Part shown: in pieces, positions 24,111 through 33,286 of the stretch
Layout of the letters: the number at the start of each line of letters is the position of its first letter
Position numbering within the stretch: position 1 is the stretch's first letter
Origin: GCA-003244245 sp050699635
GTDB lineage: Bacteria; Actinomycetota; Actinomycetes; Mycobacteriales; Pseudonocardiaceae
Assembly: GCA_050699635.1 (NCBI GenBank)
Contig: JBOHFK010000011.1
Location: forward strand, 1 to 64,000
Direction of reading: 5' to 3'
DNA: 64,000 nucleotides
Program-made: the position numbers and the translations under genes
Notes under the pieces: model-generated
Seen by the model: the letters and a program-made list of their open reading frames with translations, nothing else
Told to the model about the DNA's origin: nothing
Database searches by the model: none

Positions 24111-24317
24111 GTGTCAGGAGTAACGAGTCGTGCTGGCCTCGTCCCGGTCGAGTTGGCCCCGCGATCGAGCCCCACCATCGTGAGGAAGCCGGCCGCATGG
24201 GTGTCGTCTCCGCACCCAGCGACGACGTCACCACGTACCTCACCGCGCGCTGCGCTGCGACCACGTAATGTTTGCATGGTCGACATGGCACACCGTCAAG
24301 CATTTCGGGGGACCACT

Positions 24318-24764
24318 ATGAGCCGCAGGATCGTGCCGGGCCCAGAGCTTCGTCCTGGTGTGGCCACCCGCCCCGCGCCTGGGGCAGTGCGGATCTTTTC
24401 GATCCTGAATGGGCTCACCCTGCTCGGCGTGCTGCTGCAGGCGGTGTGGGCTGGTGAGTTCATCGACCGCGCCGGGCAGGCCGCGTGGATCACGGTGCAC
24501 GAGATCGGCGCCTTCGTGGTGGTGGTGCTCGCCCTGGCCACGGCGGGGGTGGCCTTGGTCGCACTGCGGCGCGGGAGCTCGGCGCTTGCCTTCGGCGCCC
24601 TGGGTCAGCTCGTCCTGATCGTGGTCCAGACCGGCCTGGGCGAGGCGATCACCAAGAGCGGCGCGGAGGGACTCATCGTCGCCCATGTACCGATCGCGAT
24701 GCTCGTCTTCGGTGTAGGCATCTACCTCTCCATCGCCGGCGCCCAGCTACGCCGCGCGGCCTGA
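24318..24764 (+). CDS. Four-helix integral membrane protein of unknown function
   Basis: 148 aa from ATG 24318. Four hydrophobic segments: IFSILNGLTLLGVLLQAVWA, VHEIGAFVVVVLALATAGVA, ALAFGALGQLVLIVVQTGLG and VAHVPIAMLVFGVGIYLSIA. Two histidines in membrane or edge positions (TVHEIG, VAHVPI) could suggest haem or metal binding as in DUF-type four-helix cytochromes, but this is speculative. Convergent with the esterase (10-bp gap). Confidence 0.75.
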   Translation: MSRRIVPGPELRPGVATRPAPGAVRIFSILNGLTLLGVLLQAVWAGEFIDRAGQAAWITVHEIGAFVVVVLALATAGVALVALRRGSSALAFGALGQLVLIVVQTGLGEAITKSGAEGLIVAHVPIAMLVFGVGIYLSIAGAQLRRAA

Positions 24765-24774
24765 TAACCCACGG

Positions 24775-25809
24775 TCAGGGGGATGCGGGCGCGAGCTGGT
24801 GGCAGAGCCAGGTGAGTGCGAGGGGGTAGCGGTAGTCGATACCGCCGTGGCCGGCGTCGAAGAGCTCGAAGTGCACCCGTTCGTCGGGCAGTCCGGCAGT
24901 GCGCAACGCGTCGCGGAAGGCCTGCGCACCGAGATCGAGATACCACTCGTCCCGGGTGCCGGCATCCAGCCATACCGCGCGTAGCGAGCGCAGCGAGTTG
25001 GCGTAGCGCGGTGCCATCCGCACCGGGTCCCAGTCCAGCCAGCGCTGCCAGACGTCCTCCCGCAGCACTCCGGTGTGCGGGTCGAAGGGCAGCTCCGGGG
25101 TGCCGTCCTCGCGGGCGGAGAAGCACGCCGAGACGCCGAGCATCATGAGCAGGTGCTGGTCGGCGGGCTTGGTGAACGCCGCCCGGGACTGGAAGTCCGA
25201 CCACCAGGCGCCGATGTCACCGTCATAGTCACGCAGGTGGCGCACCGACTTGCCGAAATCCGCCAGGTAGCACAGCTCATACAGGGCGTCCCCGGCGTGG
25301 CTGGCCAGCGCTCCGAACAGGTCAGGCCGGAGCATCGGCGTGATCATGGCCCCGAACCCGCCGGAGGACTTGCCGCTAATCGCCCGGTGCGCCCGATCGG
25401 GCAGCGTGCGGTAATGCGCGTCGACGAACTGCACGACCTCGTCGCACAGGTAGCTGTGGTAGCGCCCGGTGCCCGGTGAGTCGACGAACTGGCTGCCACC
25501 GTAGGCCGTCCAGGCATCGACGTAGACCACCACCGCGGGCGGGACCTCGCCACTGGCGAAGACCGCGTCAGCGGTTTCCGGGAAGGGCTGCCGGTAAGCG
25601 CTGCGATTGCGCCACATCGCCAGATGACCGGTATAGCCCTGGATCACGTACACGCTCGGATAGCGCTGCTGGGAGCCGTCGTATCCGGGAGGCACATAGA
25701 CCCACAGCGGGCGGCGTGCCGGATCACCCAGGGGGTTGTCGCGGAGCAGCTCGCTGTCGATCACGTGTTCGTCGAGCCGGCCGGCAAGCTCGGCTGACCA
25801 GGGCAGCAT
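24775..25809 (-). CDS. Alpha/beta-hydrolase, putative esterase (esterase D type)
   Basis: 344 aa from ATG 25809; the frame continues to 25863 but that part overlaps the P450 gene. VWVYVPPGYDG-like start (RPLWVYVPPGYDGSQQRYPS), nucleophile elbow GKSSGG (Ser148), a late acid in DAGTRDEWYLD and the histidine in FDAGHGGIDYRYPLAL complete a Ser-Asp-His triad. No signal peptide, so probably cytoplasmic. May belong to a TetR-P450-esterase transcription unit. Confidence 0.85.
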   Translation of the reverse strand: MLPWSAELAGRLDEHVIDSELLRDNPLGDPARRPLWVYVPPGYDGSQQRYPSVYVIQGYTGHLAMWRNRSAYRQPFPETADAVFASGEVPPAVVVYVDAWTAYGGSQFVDSPGTGRYHSYLCDEVVQFVDAHYRTLPDRAHRAISGKSSGGFGAMITPMLRPDLFGALASHAGDALYELCYLADFGKSVRHLRDYDGDIGAWWSDFQSRAAFTKPADQHLLMMLGVSACFSAREDGTPELPFDPHTGVLREDVWQRWLDWDPVRMAPRYANSLRSLRAVWLDAGTRDEWYLDLGAQAFRDALRTAGLPDERVHFELFDAGHGGIDYRYPLALTWLCHQLAPASP

Positions 25810-25834
25810 GGACTCACCGTACGTGCTCAGCGAA

Positions 25835-27031
25835 CTAGGCGGGTCGCACGGTGACGGGGACATTCCTGGCGGCGAAGATCCCCCGGCTGTAGAACCTCAG
25901 GGGCAAATCGGGATTCAGGCGGATGTCGGCGTAGCGATCGAGCAGTACGCCCACCGCAACCCTGGCCTCCACCCTGGCCAGCAGCTGACCGATGCAGAAG
26001 TGGATGCCGTACCCGAAGGCCACGTGGTGGTTGGCGGTGCGGTGGATGTCGAACCGGTCGGGGCCAGGGAACTCGCGCTCGTCCCGGTTGGCCGACAGCA
26101 GCCACGGCGTGACAATCGCATCCGCCGGGATGACCTGGCCGCTCAGTTCGGTCTCCGCGATGGTCACCCGGCCGACCTGGGTGAAGGAGGATCGGTAGCG
26201 CAGCACCTCCTCGATGGCGGCTGGGACCAGCGATCGGTCGGCGTGCAGCTCGGCGAGCACGTCGGGATGCTCATCGAGGCACAGGACGGTGTTGCCCAGC
26301 AGCGCGGTCGTAGTGATGTGCCCAGCCAGCAGCAGCACCAGGGAGAAGTTGACGACCTCGGTATCGGTGAGCCGCTCGCCGTCGGCCTCCACGGTGGCCA
26401 GCGTGCTGATCAAGTCTTCTCTGGGGTGGGATCGCCGGTCCCGGCAGTGTTCGCGCAGGTAGGCGAGGATGTCCGCGGTGGCTTCGTCGATCTGCCTGGC
26501 GAGGTCGGGATCGGTCGGGTCCGAGACCTCCCGGCCGAACAGCCGGTCCGCCCAGATCCCGAACAGCTCCCGGTCCGAGGCCGGCAAGCCGAGCAGGTCG
26601 GCGATCACGGTCACCGGCAGGGGGTAGGCCAGGGTCGGGACCAGGTCGAACTCGTCTGAGCCACCGGTGGCGTCGAGCAGCTCGCCGGTGAGCTCCGCAA
26701 TGCGGGGGGCGAGTCCGTTGACAACCTTCGGGCTGAACGCCGCGCCGACCAACCGGCGCAACTGGTGGTGGCGTGGCGGGTCGGTGCGCCCCAGGTTGCC
26801 TTCGCTGAGCATCTTGCCGACCGGCAGCACCCGGCCGATGTCGGAGGAGAACACCTCGGGCTCGGAGATCGCCCGATGCACGTCGGCATAGCGGAACACG
26901 TGCCAGACGCCGTAGGCGTCCCGCCACACCGGCTGGTGCTCCCGCATCTCGCTCAGCCAGGCGAGCAGGGTGGCTCCGCCGTCTTCGGCGCTCGGTGCGG
27001 TGGTGGGTTGGGTACTGGGTTCAACTGGCAT
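25835..27031 (-). CDS. Cytochrome P450
   Basis: 398 aa. Oxygen-activation motif AGHITT (236-241), ExxR in EEVLR (274-278) and haem loop FGYGIHFCIG with Cys346. Typical soluble bacterial class I P450 of the CYP107/105 kind by look; redox partners are not nearby. It starts 2 nt after the TetR stop, so it is likely autoregulated with that regulator. Substrate unknown. Confidence 0.95.
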   Translation of the reverse strand: MPVEPSTQPTTAPSAEDGGATLLAWLSEMREHQPVWRDAYGVWHVFRYADVHRAISEPEVFSSDIGRVLPVGKMLSEGNLGRTDPPRHHQLRRLVGAAFSPKVVNGLAPRIAELTGELLDATGGSDEFDLVPTLAYPLPVTVIADLLGLPASDRELFGIWADRLFGREVSDPTDPDLARQIDEATADILAYLREHCRDRRSHPREDLISTLATVEADGERLTDTEVVNFSLVLLLAGHITTTALLGNTVLCLDEHPDVLAELHADRSLVPAAIEEVLRYRSSFTQVGRVTIAETELSGQVIPADAIVTPWLLSANRDEREFPGPDRFDIHRTANHHVAFGYGIHFCIGQLLARVEARVAVGVLLDRYADIRLNPDLPLRFYSRGIFAARNVPVTVRPA

Positions 27032-27033
27032 GG

Positions 27034-27756
27034 TTACTCCCGTGCAGAAGGGGTCGGGTCGGTGCCTTCGCTGGGCGTCGGTGTGCGCATCAGGTCGAAG
27101 AGCTCGACGACCCGGGGAGCGATGGCGCGCATTGTCTCGATGTCGGGATCCTCTGGTGGTTCGAAGGCCCGCCGGATGATCTCGGCCAGTGCCGCCGCCT
27201 TGCGCACAAGGGGCAACATCGGATCCGGCGGCAGGAACTGCTCCATGAAGTAGAAACCGGCACCGGCCGCCTCCAGCGCATACACCTGGGTCGCTCGGTC
27301 GGTGTCGGTGCGCAGCAGGCCGTGCTGCCGGAGCAGGTCGATGTACGCAGCGAAGTGGTCGTCCGAGGCCTGTTGCCGGTCGCGGAGCAGTTCGCTACCG
27401 GCGAGCTTGCCCAGCGTGTCGATGTCCCGGGTGTAGAGCGCTCTGGCCAGTGGCCGTTGCATGATCGCCAGAAAGCTCGCCCGCATCATCCGGTGCAGCA
27501 ACACCGCAGCGGGGTCGGCCCGCATGCCGTCGATCAACTCCTGCATCACGTCGCCGACCTCGCGCAGCAACAGGGTGGCGAATAGCTCCTGCTTGGCCTT
27601 CCAGTGCAGGTAGATCGTGCCCTTACCGACGCCGGACCGGGCGGCCACGTCATCGACGGTGACCCGCCGGTACCCGAAGCGCAGCAGCAGCTCGCCAGCG
27701 GCGTCCAGGATCCGCTGCTCGCGGCCGCCGTGTTCGGCATGTCCCTGCACTGACAC
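27034..27756 (-). CDS. TetR-family regulator
   Basis: 240 aa. HTH: AGELLLRFGYRRVTVDDVAA then RSGVGKGTIYLHWKAKQELF. The C-terminal ligand domain is unusually long with a proline-rich tail (TPTPSEGTDPTPSARE). First gene of the unit TetR-P450(-esterase); a candidate operator lies in the upstream gap at 27784-27808. Probably represses the P450 and is relieved by its substrate or product. Confidence 0.92.
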   Translation of the reverse strand: MSVQGHAEHGGREQRILDAAGELLLRFGYRRVTVDDVAARSGVGKGTIYLHWKAKQELFATLLLREVGDVMQELIDGMRADPAAVLLHRMMRASFLAIMQRPLARALYTRDIDTLGKLAGSELLRDRQQASDDHFAAYIDLLRQHGLLRTDTDRATQVYALEAAGAGFYFMEQFLPPDPMLPLVRKAAALAEIIRRAFEPPEDPDIETMRAIAPRVVELFDLMRTPTPSEGTDPTPSARE

Positions 27757-27783
27757 CTCGCCACGCCATCTCGAACTTGACCG

Positions 27784-27808
27784 ATGACCAGATTACTATT
27801 TCGGTCAT
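27784..27808. promoter_or_regulatory. Candidate TetR operator
   Basis: atgacc (27784-27789) and ggtcat (27803-27808) form an inverted repeat with a 13-bp AT-rich centre, 28 bp upstream of the TetR start. Position and symmetry suit autoregulation. Confidence 0.45.
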
Positions 27809-28048
27809 GAGTATCGCAAGCCGACCCCGACGTCCCGGCGTACGTAGCTCCCAGCGAACTGTGAGTCAGAACCGGCCAAGCGCTTGAGGGCGCCGACCGC
27901 GCTGTGGCACCATGCAGCGGTTGGCGCCGGACCTCGCCCCGAGGAGACCCGCCAGCCCCGAGACGTACGCGGCCGTTGCCCCGGCGCTGGCTCGGCAGCT
28001 TCGCTGCCGCTCACCCGCCAGAGGTGGTTGTCTCGTTGCGTGGGGAAC

Positions 28049-28813
28049 ATGATGTACCCAGATGAAGTGCATGACCTCGTACCGCGCGCGCCATCGCCAT
28101 GGCCCGGGTCCCGGTACGCGACCCGGCATCAGTGGCAGCTTGATGGCGCGCGCAGCCTGACCGACGCCGCCCAGCACCTCAGAACGCTCGCCGCCGAACT
28201 GACTACCGCGCACACCGCGGGATGGTGGCTGGTAGAGCCCATGCGCAACGGACACCTCCTGGCGGCCCGGGCCTCACGACGCAAGCGGGCGCAGCCGGAG
28301 CCGTTGCCGCCGCCTGCGGGTGAGCCGGTGGCCGCTCCCGCGCTGCGGTGGCGACTACGCGTGGTCGACGAGCCACCGCTACCCGGTGATGAGGTGCTGC
28401 GTCTGGGCGCGGCGGCCAGCCGGACGTCGGTCCTCACCTCGACGGGTCACGCGCTCCGTCAGCACAGTGGTCCACCCGTCCCCGGGAGCCTGCTGGTGGA
28501 GGTGACGCGTCAGCTCTCGCCGGAAGGCCTAGGACGCCGGCTGTGGGGCGTCGCCCCGGCCCGCGTCGGACCGAGCGTCGACCTCGTAGCGGACGGGAGC
28601 GCGCTGCGGGTGCACGCGCTGCACGACGGAGCGATGGTGCGGACAGTCGAGTCACTCGCCTTCGAGCATGGCGCCGACGGCGCCGCCAGCCTGCTCGCCG
28701 CGGCGGCCGCGTACGAACGGCTGGCGCGGGCGGCCGACGTCATGGCCGCGGCGGGCGGACGCCTGCTCTACGTCGATGACGGCCGTCTCCACATCTCCTA
28801 CGGACGCTCGTGA
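28049..28813 (+). CDS. Hypothetical protein coupled to PrmC-like gene
   Basis: 254 aa from ATG 28049 (MMYPDEVHDLVPRAPSPWPG); the longer upstream frame is not supported. Contains AGWWLVEPMRNGHLLAARAS then a basic KRAQPEPLPPP stretch, and a C-terminal helical part AASLLAAAAAYERLARAADV. No family recognised. Coupled by GTGA to the degenerate PrmC paralogue, so the two likely act together. Confidence 0.7.
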   Translation: MMYPDEVHDLVPRAPSPWPGSRYATRHQWQLDGARSLTDAAQHLRTLAAELTTAHTAGWWLVEPMRNGHLLAARASRRKRAQPEPLPPPAGEPVAAPALRWRLRVVDEPPLPGDEVLRLGAAASRTSVLTSTGHALRQHSGPPVPGSLLVEVTRQLSPEGLGRRLWGVAPARVGPSVDLVADGSALRVHALHDGAMVRTVESLAFEHGADGAASLLAAAAAYERLARAADVMAAAGGRLLYVDDGRLHISYGRS

Positions 28814-29619
28814 GCGGCCAGGCGGAGGCAGCCCTCCCGCAACCGTGCCTGTCCGCACTGATCGAACGGCTACGCGCCGCCGGCTGCGTCTTTGCGGAGG
28901 AAGAGGCCGCGGCGCTGCTTCACTTCACGCGAGACCCGCTCAGCGTGGAGCGGCTAACCCAGCGCCGGGAGCAAGGTGAACCCCTGGAGCACGTCGTTGG
29001 CCACGTCGAGTTCGGCGGCCTGCACCTGGTCGTCGGGCCCCGCGTCTTCGTGCCGCGCCAGCGCTCCCTGCTGCTCGCGCGCCTAGCGGCCGTGGTCGCG
29101 CGGAGTCAGCCGGGGCCGGTGCTGCTGGAGGCATACGCCGGGGTAGCGCCGATCGCCTGCGCCGTGGCCAGCGTGGTCCCCCACGTGGAGACGCATGCGA
29201 GTGACATCGATCCCCGGGCCACTCGGTACGCCCGACGCAACCTGCCGCCCAGCGCGGGCGTGCACTGTGGCCACCTTCTCGACCCGACGCCGCGGGCGCT
29301 GCGCCGGCGGGTGACGCTGCTGGTGGCCGTGCCGCCCTACGTGCCGCTCGCCGCAGCAGAGCTGCTTCCCCGAGAGGCCCGGGAACACGAGCCTCCGGGG
29401 GCGCTCTTCGGCGGCGTCGATGGGCTCGACCACGTGCGCGAGCTGGTCGACGGAGCCCGACCGTGGCTCGCGCCCGACGCCCACGTGCTCGTGGAACTAC
29501 ACTCCGGCCAGTATGGCGCCGCAGCGGCACACGCCGAGCGGGCCAGCTTCACAACGCGACGCCACGACGGCGACGACGGACATACCACCGTGTTGGACCT
29601 CGTCGCCGGTGCCGCTTGA
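28810..29619 (+). CDS. PrmC/HemK-like methyltransferase paralogue with degenerate active site
   Basis: 269 aa. Resembles the actinobacterial putative protein N5-glutamine methyltransferase: GEPLEHVVGHVEFGGLHLVV, RVFVPRQRS, the SAM region LLEAYAGVAPIACAVA, and PPYVPLAAAELLPREAREHE, VDGLDHVRELVDGARPWLAP. The catalytic N(P/A)PY motif is V-P-P-Y (174-177), so the asparagine that orients the substrate amide is missing, and motif I lacks its usual Gly-rich GTG. It may have another substrate or be inactive. True prmC is expected elsewhere near prfA. Confidence 0.78.
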   Translation: MSGQAEAALPQPCLSALIERLRAAGCVFAEEEAAALLHFTRDPLSVERLTQRREQGEPLEHVVGHVEFGGLHLVVGPRVFVPRQRSLLLARLAAVVARSQPGPVLLEAYAGVAPIACAVASVVPHVETHASDIDPRATRYARRNLPPSAGVHCGHLLDPTPRALRRRVTLLVAVPPYVPLAAAELLPREAREHEPPGALFGGVDGLDHVRELVDGARPWLAPDAHVLVELHSGQYGAAAAHAERASFTTRRHDGDDGHTTVLDLVAGAA

Positions 29620-30135
29620 GGATCCCCAATGAAGCAGGAGCTTCTCCGCCGCTACTCGAACCGTGGGCGACCTCTTAAAACCGGTGGTCCGAGCATACCC
29701 AGGAGTGCTGCGATGACTGTCGCCAAAGAAGCCGACGATTTACAGGCCGGAAGTCCGAATAGTGGGTGTCGTACTGGTGAATTGAAGTTGCATATCGTTA
29801 TGAGCCCTGGCTAGTTTCGCTCAGCTGGCGCCGTATCCACCAGTATGCGTACTGTTGAAATGGGTACTTCTGGCCTTCACTTTCGCTGTAAGCTTGCGCG
29901 GCTCTGAATAGTCCGGCCCTCGCTGCATGTATGAGTTTCGGTAGACCGATGGGGGCTCAACGCCATCGAAGCGTTCCCGCTTCTCCTGGTAGCTTCGGCA
30001 CAATATTATTAAGAAATTGCCAATAACGAACTTACTAAGATATTGGCCGAGGCTTCACATTCTATCCGCACTCCACTCGCTGTGCCATACTGCGAGCCGG
30101 AATAGCTTGACCGCTCAACCCAGAAGGGAGCCCGC
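29620..30135. other. Gene-free, AT-richer stretch
   Basis: About 515 bp between the PrmC-like gene and the GNAT gene. Visibly richer in A/T than the neighbours. It holds only short frames, such as a 60-codon one on the minus strand (29821-30003) without recognisable content. The GNAT promoter should be within the last 120 bp. Confidence 0.4.
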
Positions 30136-30693
30136 ATGCCCCCTCCAACAGTTCACGTACAGCTCGGCACTTCCGAGACCGTACAGGAATATGCGGAGCC
30201 TATCTTCCAGTTGTACTACGACGCCTTTTCAAAACCACCCCACACATGGCCGGAGCATGGGGAGGCGGAGTTCAGGCGGCTGCTCTCGAGGCTTGCCAGT
30301 AACCCCACCCTCGGTATCGTCACCGCGCAGGCCGAGAACGAGCTGATCGGCTTCGCGTACGGCTATACCTTGAAACCTGACACGCACTGGTGGGATGGCT
30401 TCATCACGCCAGTACCGGACGAAGTGACCATTGAGCGGAAGGGACGGACATTCGCGCTCATCGATTTCGTGGTGGCCGAAGCGTGGCGCGGCCACGGGAT
30501 CGGGCGGCGACTCCATGACATGCTGCTCAACGACCGTACTGAAGCGCGCGCCACGCTGGCGGTAGAACCTGTCGCCCATGAAGCACGGGCAATCTATGAA
30601 CGCTGGGGCTGGCGAGTCGTTGGACGACTCCGTGGGCCTGCCACCGACTTTGCGCCGGAGTTCGAGATCATGGTTCGTGACTTACCGCTGTAG
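30136..30693 (+). CDS. GNAT-family N-acetyltransferase
   Basis: 185 aa. The acetyl-CoA motif A is IDFVVAEAWRGHGIGRRLHD (V..xxRGxGIG), with motif B AHEARAIYERWGWRVVGRL. The substrate cannot be told. GAAGGGAG lies about 8 nt before the ATG. The 3' end overlaps the convergent TPR regulator by 26 bp. Confidence 0.88.
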   Translation: MPPPTVHVQLGTSETVQEYAEPIFQLYYDAFSKPPHTWPEHGEAEFRRLLSRLASNPTLGIVTAQAENELIGFAYGYTLKPDTHWWDGFITPVPDEVTIERKGRTFALIDFVVAEAWRGHGIGRRLHDMLLNDRTEARATLAVEPVAHEARAIYERWGWRVVGRLRGPATDFAPEFEIMVRDLPL

Positions 30694-32311
30694 CGCAACT
30701 AAGGCCGTAGGCGTGCAACTGTTCGTCCAGACCTCGTACCACCGAAGGCACTTGATACTGCGCCAACTGGTCCCGAGCCGCTCGGACTCGTCCCACCAAC
30801 CTGGCCGAACGGTTCCGTGCGGTAAGCACGGCGGCCTCACCGATTGTCGCCGCTGCTTCCTGGAGACCTCCAGCCGCCGTGTACGCCTCGCCGAGATACA
30901 ACTTAGTGAAGGCGAAATTACGTACAAAAGCAGGGTCGGCCGTGGCTAAAGCTTCTTGAGCGGCGCCCAGTGCGCCCGGCGTATCGTGCAGCTGCAAAAG
31001 GCACAAACTCCTGGTTCCAGCGAATTGGCCGTTAGAGTAAAAGTGCGCCACGGAGTCTTCAGCCGCCCCGTTGGATACCGTCGCCAAGCTTCCCCCAATA
31101 TTGTCAAGCTGACGCAGGCACAAGGTTTTCTGTCCGACGCCAGCGTAGGCGCGCGCCGCAACATCAGCCGCGTATGCTTGCAACCGTGGTTCATCGGTTT
31201 GCGCTGCCCAGCCTTGAGCGGCAACGGCATGGTCAATGCCGACGCGGGGCTGCCCGCGCCAGGTAGCGAGATGGCTCATCATACAGAGTACGAACGCACC
31301 CAGTTCGGTGTCTTCTGCTTCATGCGCGGTTGATCGCGCATGCTCGAAGTCGTACCCGGCACCGTCAAAATCGTTGAGATCATACAGGAGCCATCCGGCT
31401 TGCAAAGAATGATGGCTATACAGTGAGAGCAACTGCGGACGAAGCGCGCTTTGACATTCCGGCAGGATTAACCGCACGAGGTTGCGCTGGGCGCACACCG
31501 TATCGAGTGTGGCCTGTGCGCCAAGCGCGTCGTCTTGCCGAATGCAACGCCACAAAACAGCCTCGATATGATCGATAGTAGTCGCGTCAACCCGGTTCGG
31601 TGCCTCGATAGCCCGCGCCAGCCGGACCTGTTCTTCAGGATGCAAGCCTTCAAGCAGCGGTGCACCGGCCGCTACCGAAGCAGCGCAGCCGAGGATGCGC
31701 AACAGCTCACGTCGTTTCACACTATCCGCCCACTGGGAAAACAGCTGTACGAGCCGATCATACGCAATGTCACGGTCTCGCGCCGAACTGAAGCTGCTCC
31801 GCAGCAGCGCGTAAGCCTCACCGAGATACGGCACGAGCAACGCGGCGATGTCGTCGGGAAGCGGTAGCCCGGCCGCCATCACCGGCACCGGGAATTCATG
31901 TGGAATTACCGGGATATTGCTCTGCCGCGCTGCTAGCGCAGTACCGGCTGCAAGTGTGCTGTCACGATGCCGGAAATCCGCCAGATCACCAAGCAAGTCA
32001 CTGACCGCGCACTCGTACAGCTCTGCCAGCTTGTTGAGATTGTCGAACGTCGGGGCGTGGCCGGTGCGGCTGGGCCATTGTTCCCAGTAGGAAAATGCCT
32101 TGACGGTCTTCAGCTCGTCAGGCCAGCGCTTATTCCATTCGTCGGCGGCCTGGCGCTGGCTCCATTCATGGGCGTAACGCAGGGCTACACGAGCATTGAA
32201 GCGGTAGCGCTGCCGGAGCGCTTCGGCGACTTCGACCCGCGACCTGCCCTCGGCCCGCAGCGCCCGTACCAGCCGCTCACGCTGCTGCTTCCGGCTGCGC
32301 GGCTCACCCAT
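30668..32311 (-). CDS. Large regulator with N-terminal HTH-like part and TPR-like helical repeats
   Basis: 547 aa. The N-terminus (MGEPRSRKQQRERLVRALRA, EVAEALRQRYRFNARVALRY, NLNKLAELYECAVSDLLGDL) is a long helical DNA-binding-like region seen in actinomycete regulators. The remaining 350 residues form TPR-type helices (HHSLQAGWLLYDLNDFDGAG, FTKLYLGEAYTAAGGLQEAA). A membrane-anchor-like phrase LRILGCAASVAAGAPLL lies in the middle. Probably a signalling regulator of the adjacent small-protein genes; ligand unknown. Confidence 0.8.
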   Translation of the reverse strand: MGEPRSRKQQRERLVRALRAEGRSRVEVAEALRQRYRFNARVALRYAHEWSQRQAADEWNKRWPDELKTVKAFSYWEQWPSRTGHAPTFDNLNKLAELYECAVSDLLGDLADFRHRDSTLAAGTALAARQSNIPVIPHEFPVPVMAAGLPLPDDIAALLVPYLGEAYALLRSSFSSARDRDIAYDRLVQLFSQWADSVKRRELLRILGCAASVAAGAPLLEGLHPEEQVRLARAIEAPNRVDATTIDHIEAVLWRCIRQDDALGAQATLDTVCAQRNLVRLILPECQSALRPQLLSLYSHHSLQAGWLLYDLNDFDGAGYDFEHARSTAHEAEDTELGAFVLCMMSHLATWRGQPRVGIDHAVAAQGWAAQTDEPRLQAYAADVAARAYAGVGQKTLCLRQLDNIGGSLATVSNGAAEDSVAHFYSNGQFAGTRSLCLLQLHDTPGALGAAQEALATADPAFVRNFAFTKLYLGEAYTAAGGLQEAAATIGEAAVLTARNRSARLVGRVRAARDQLAQYQVPSVVRGLDEQLHAYGLSCATAVSHEP

Positions 32312-32648
32312 AGCACCCCTTCGGCATCGCGTGCCGCCTCACTCGGTAGGCGGCTTCCGGACGTGACAGAAAGACGCTACCGGCCGCGTATCGCGTGGCA
32401 AAGCTGGTGCGAAAGTTCCCCATACCGTCGGGATGGTGACTGTCAGAGATCACGACTACTCAGGGTACGTCGTCACCGGCAACAGGGGCACGGTGATGCC
32501 CAAGGCCCCAGAGCCGGGCCGAAGGCTGGCTGGTGCGTCCCCTCCATGGGAACGCCTCCCCCGCTTCCACTGGTGCAGTGTTCCCCGGCTCTGGGTGCCA
32601 TCCAGCACGACAAGGCGAGGCCAATGCGCGGGTATGGGTGGTTGAACG
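32312..32648. promoter_or_regulatory. Divergent control region of TPR regulator and small-protein operon
   Basis: 337 bp between the divergent starts. A 70-codon plus frame (32433-32645, MVTVRDHDYSGYVVTGNRGT...) ends 3 bp before the next GTG start and might be a first small gene, but its second half looks non-coding. No strong promoter hexamers seen. Confidence 0.35.
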
Positions 32649-32942
32649 GTGAACGAGGAAGACCGCGAACTGTTGATGCTGCTTGGCAGTGCCGGTATCC
32701 GGGTGGGTGAGATGGTTACGGGCTTGTTCGAGACCAGCTTGAGTTGTGATGAACAGCTTGCCTTTGCGAACCAACTCGTGGAGCTTGCCGAGGGGTTTCG
32801 GCGGCGGGTGCTGAGTACTCCCGTTGTGTTTGACGGGGGCTACATGAGGATGACTTGTGATGGTGCGTCTAGCTGTCGGGAGGTGAGCCGAGGGGGTTGT
32901 GGCAATTTACACTTCTGGGATCGACCGTATATCCGAATGTGA
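32649..32942 (+). CDS. Small hypothetical protein, first of three
   Basis: 97 aa from GTG 32649. A helical start (EEDRELLMLLGSAGIRVGEM, DEQLAFANQLVELAEGFRRR) is followed by a short part with three cysteines (TCDGASSCREVSRGGC). Followed after 3 bp by the next gene, so co-transcribed. Not recognised. Confidence 0.6.
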   Translation: MNEEDRELLMLLGSAGIRVGEMVTGLFETSLSCDEQLAFANQLVELAEGFRRRVLSTPVVFDGGYMRMTCDGASSCREVSRGGCGNLHFWDRPYIRM

Positions 32943-32945
32943 GCT

Positions 32946-33281
32946 GTGAGCAGTGCCTGGGAGACCCGCTACCGCCTATTGGTGGAAACGCTAGCGAACA
33001 TTGTTGAAGGACTTAGCGATGAAGAAGTTCGTATATCTTCAGTGGAGTCGAGAGAACAGACGGTGCGGATCGTAGTGGGTGTCCTTGCGCTACTCAGGCA
33101 GCACCGGGTCAACAAACATGGTCAGTGCTCATACTGCGGGTGGACGCGGTGGTATTACCGGTTGTGGCGGAGACGGCCGCAGTGCACAGTATTTCGGAGC
33201 CTGGACTTTGTGCTGCGGCAGCCGGTGGATGTGGTGCTTCTGCTGCGCACTAGTGCTGATGTAGGGATTGAGGAGGAGTAA
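32946..33281 (+). CDS. Small protein with CxxC zinc-binding-like motif
   Basis: 111 aa from GTG 32946. The first half is helical (YRLLVETLANIVEGLSDEEV); the second half has HGQCSYCGWTRWYYRLWRRR and PQC, an H-CxxC...C arrangement like a small zinc ribbon. Ends in the acidic DVGIEEE. Middle gene of three; unknown function. Confidence 0.65.
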   Translation: MSSAWETRYRLLVETLANIVEGLSDEEVRISSVESREQTVRIVVGVLALLRQHRVNKHGQCSYCGWTRWYYRLWRRRPQCTVFRSLDFVLRQPVDVVLLLRTSADVGIEEE

Positions 33282-33286
33282 TCTGG

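Noticed and set aside
29821..30003. 60-codon minus-strand frame in the AT-richer gap
   Set aside because: No motif, no ribosome site, amino acid content not distinctive.
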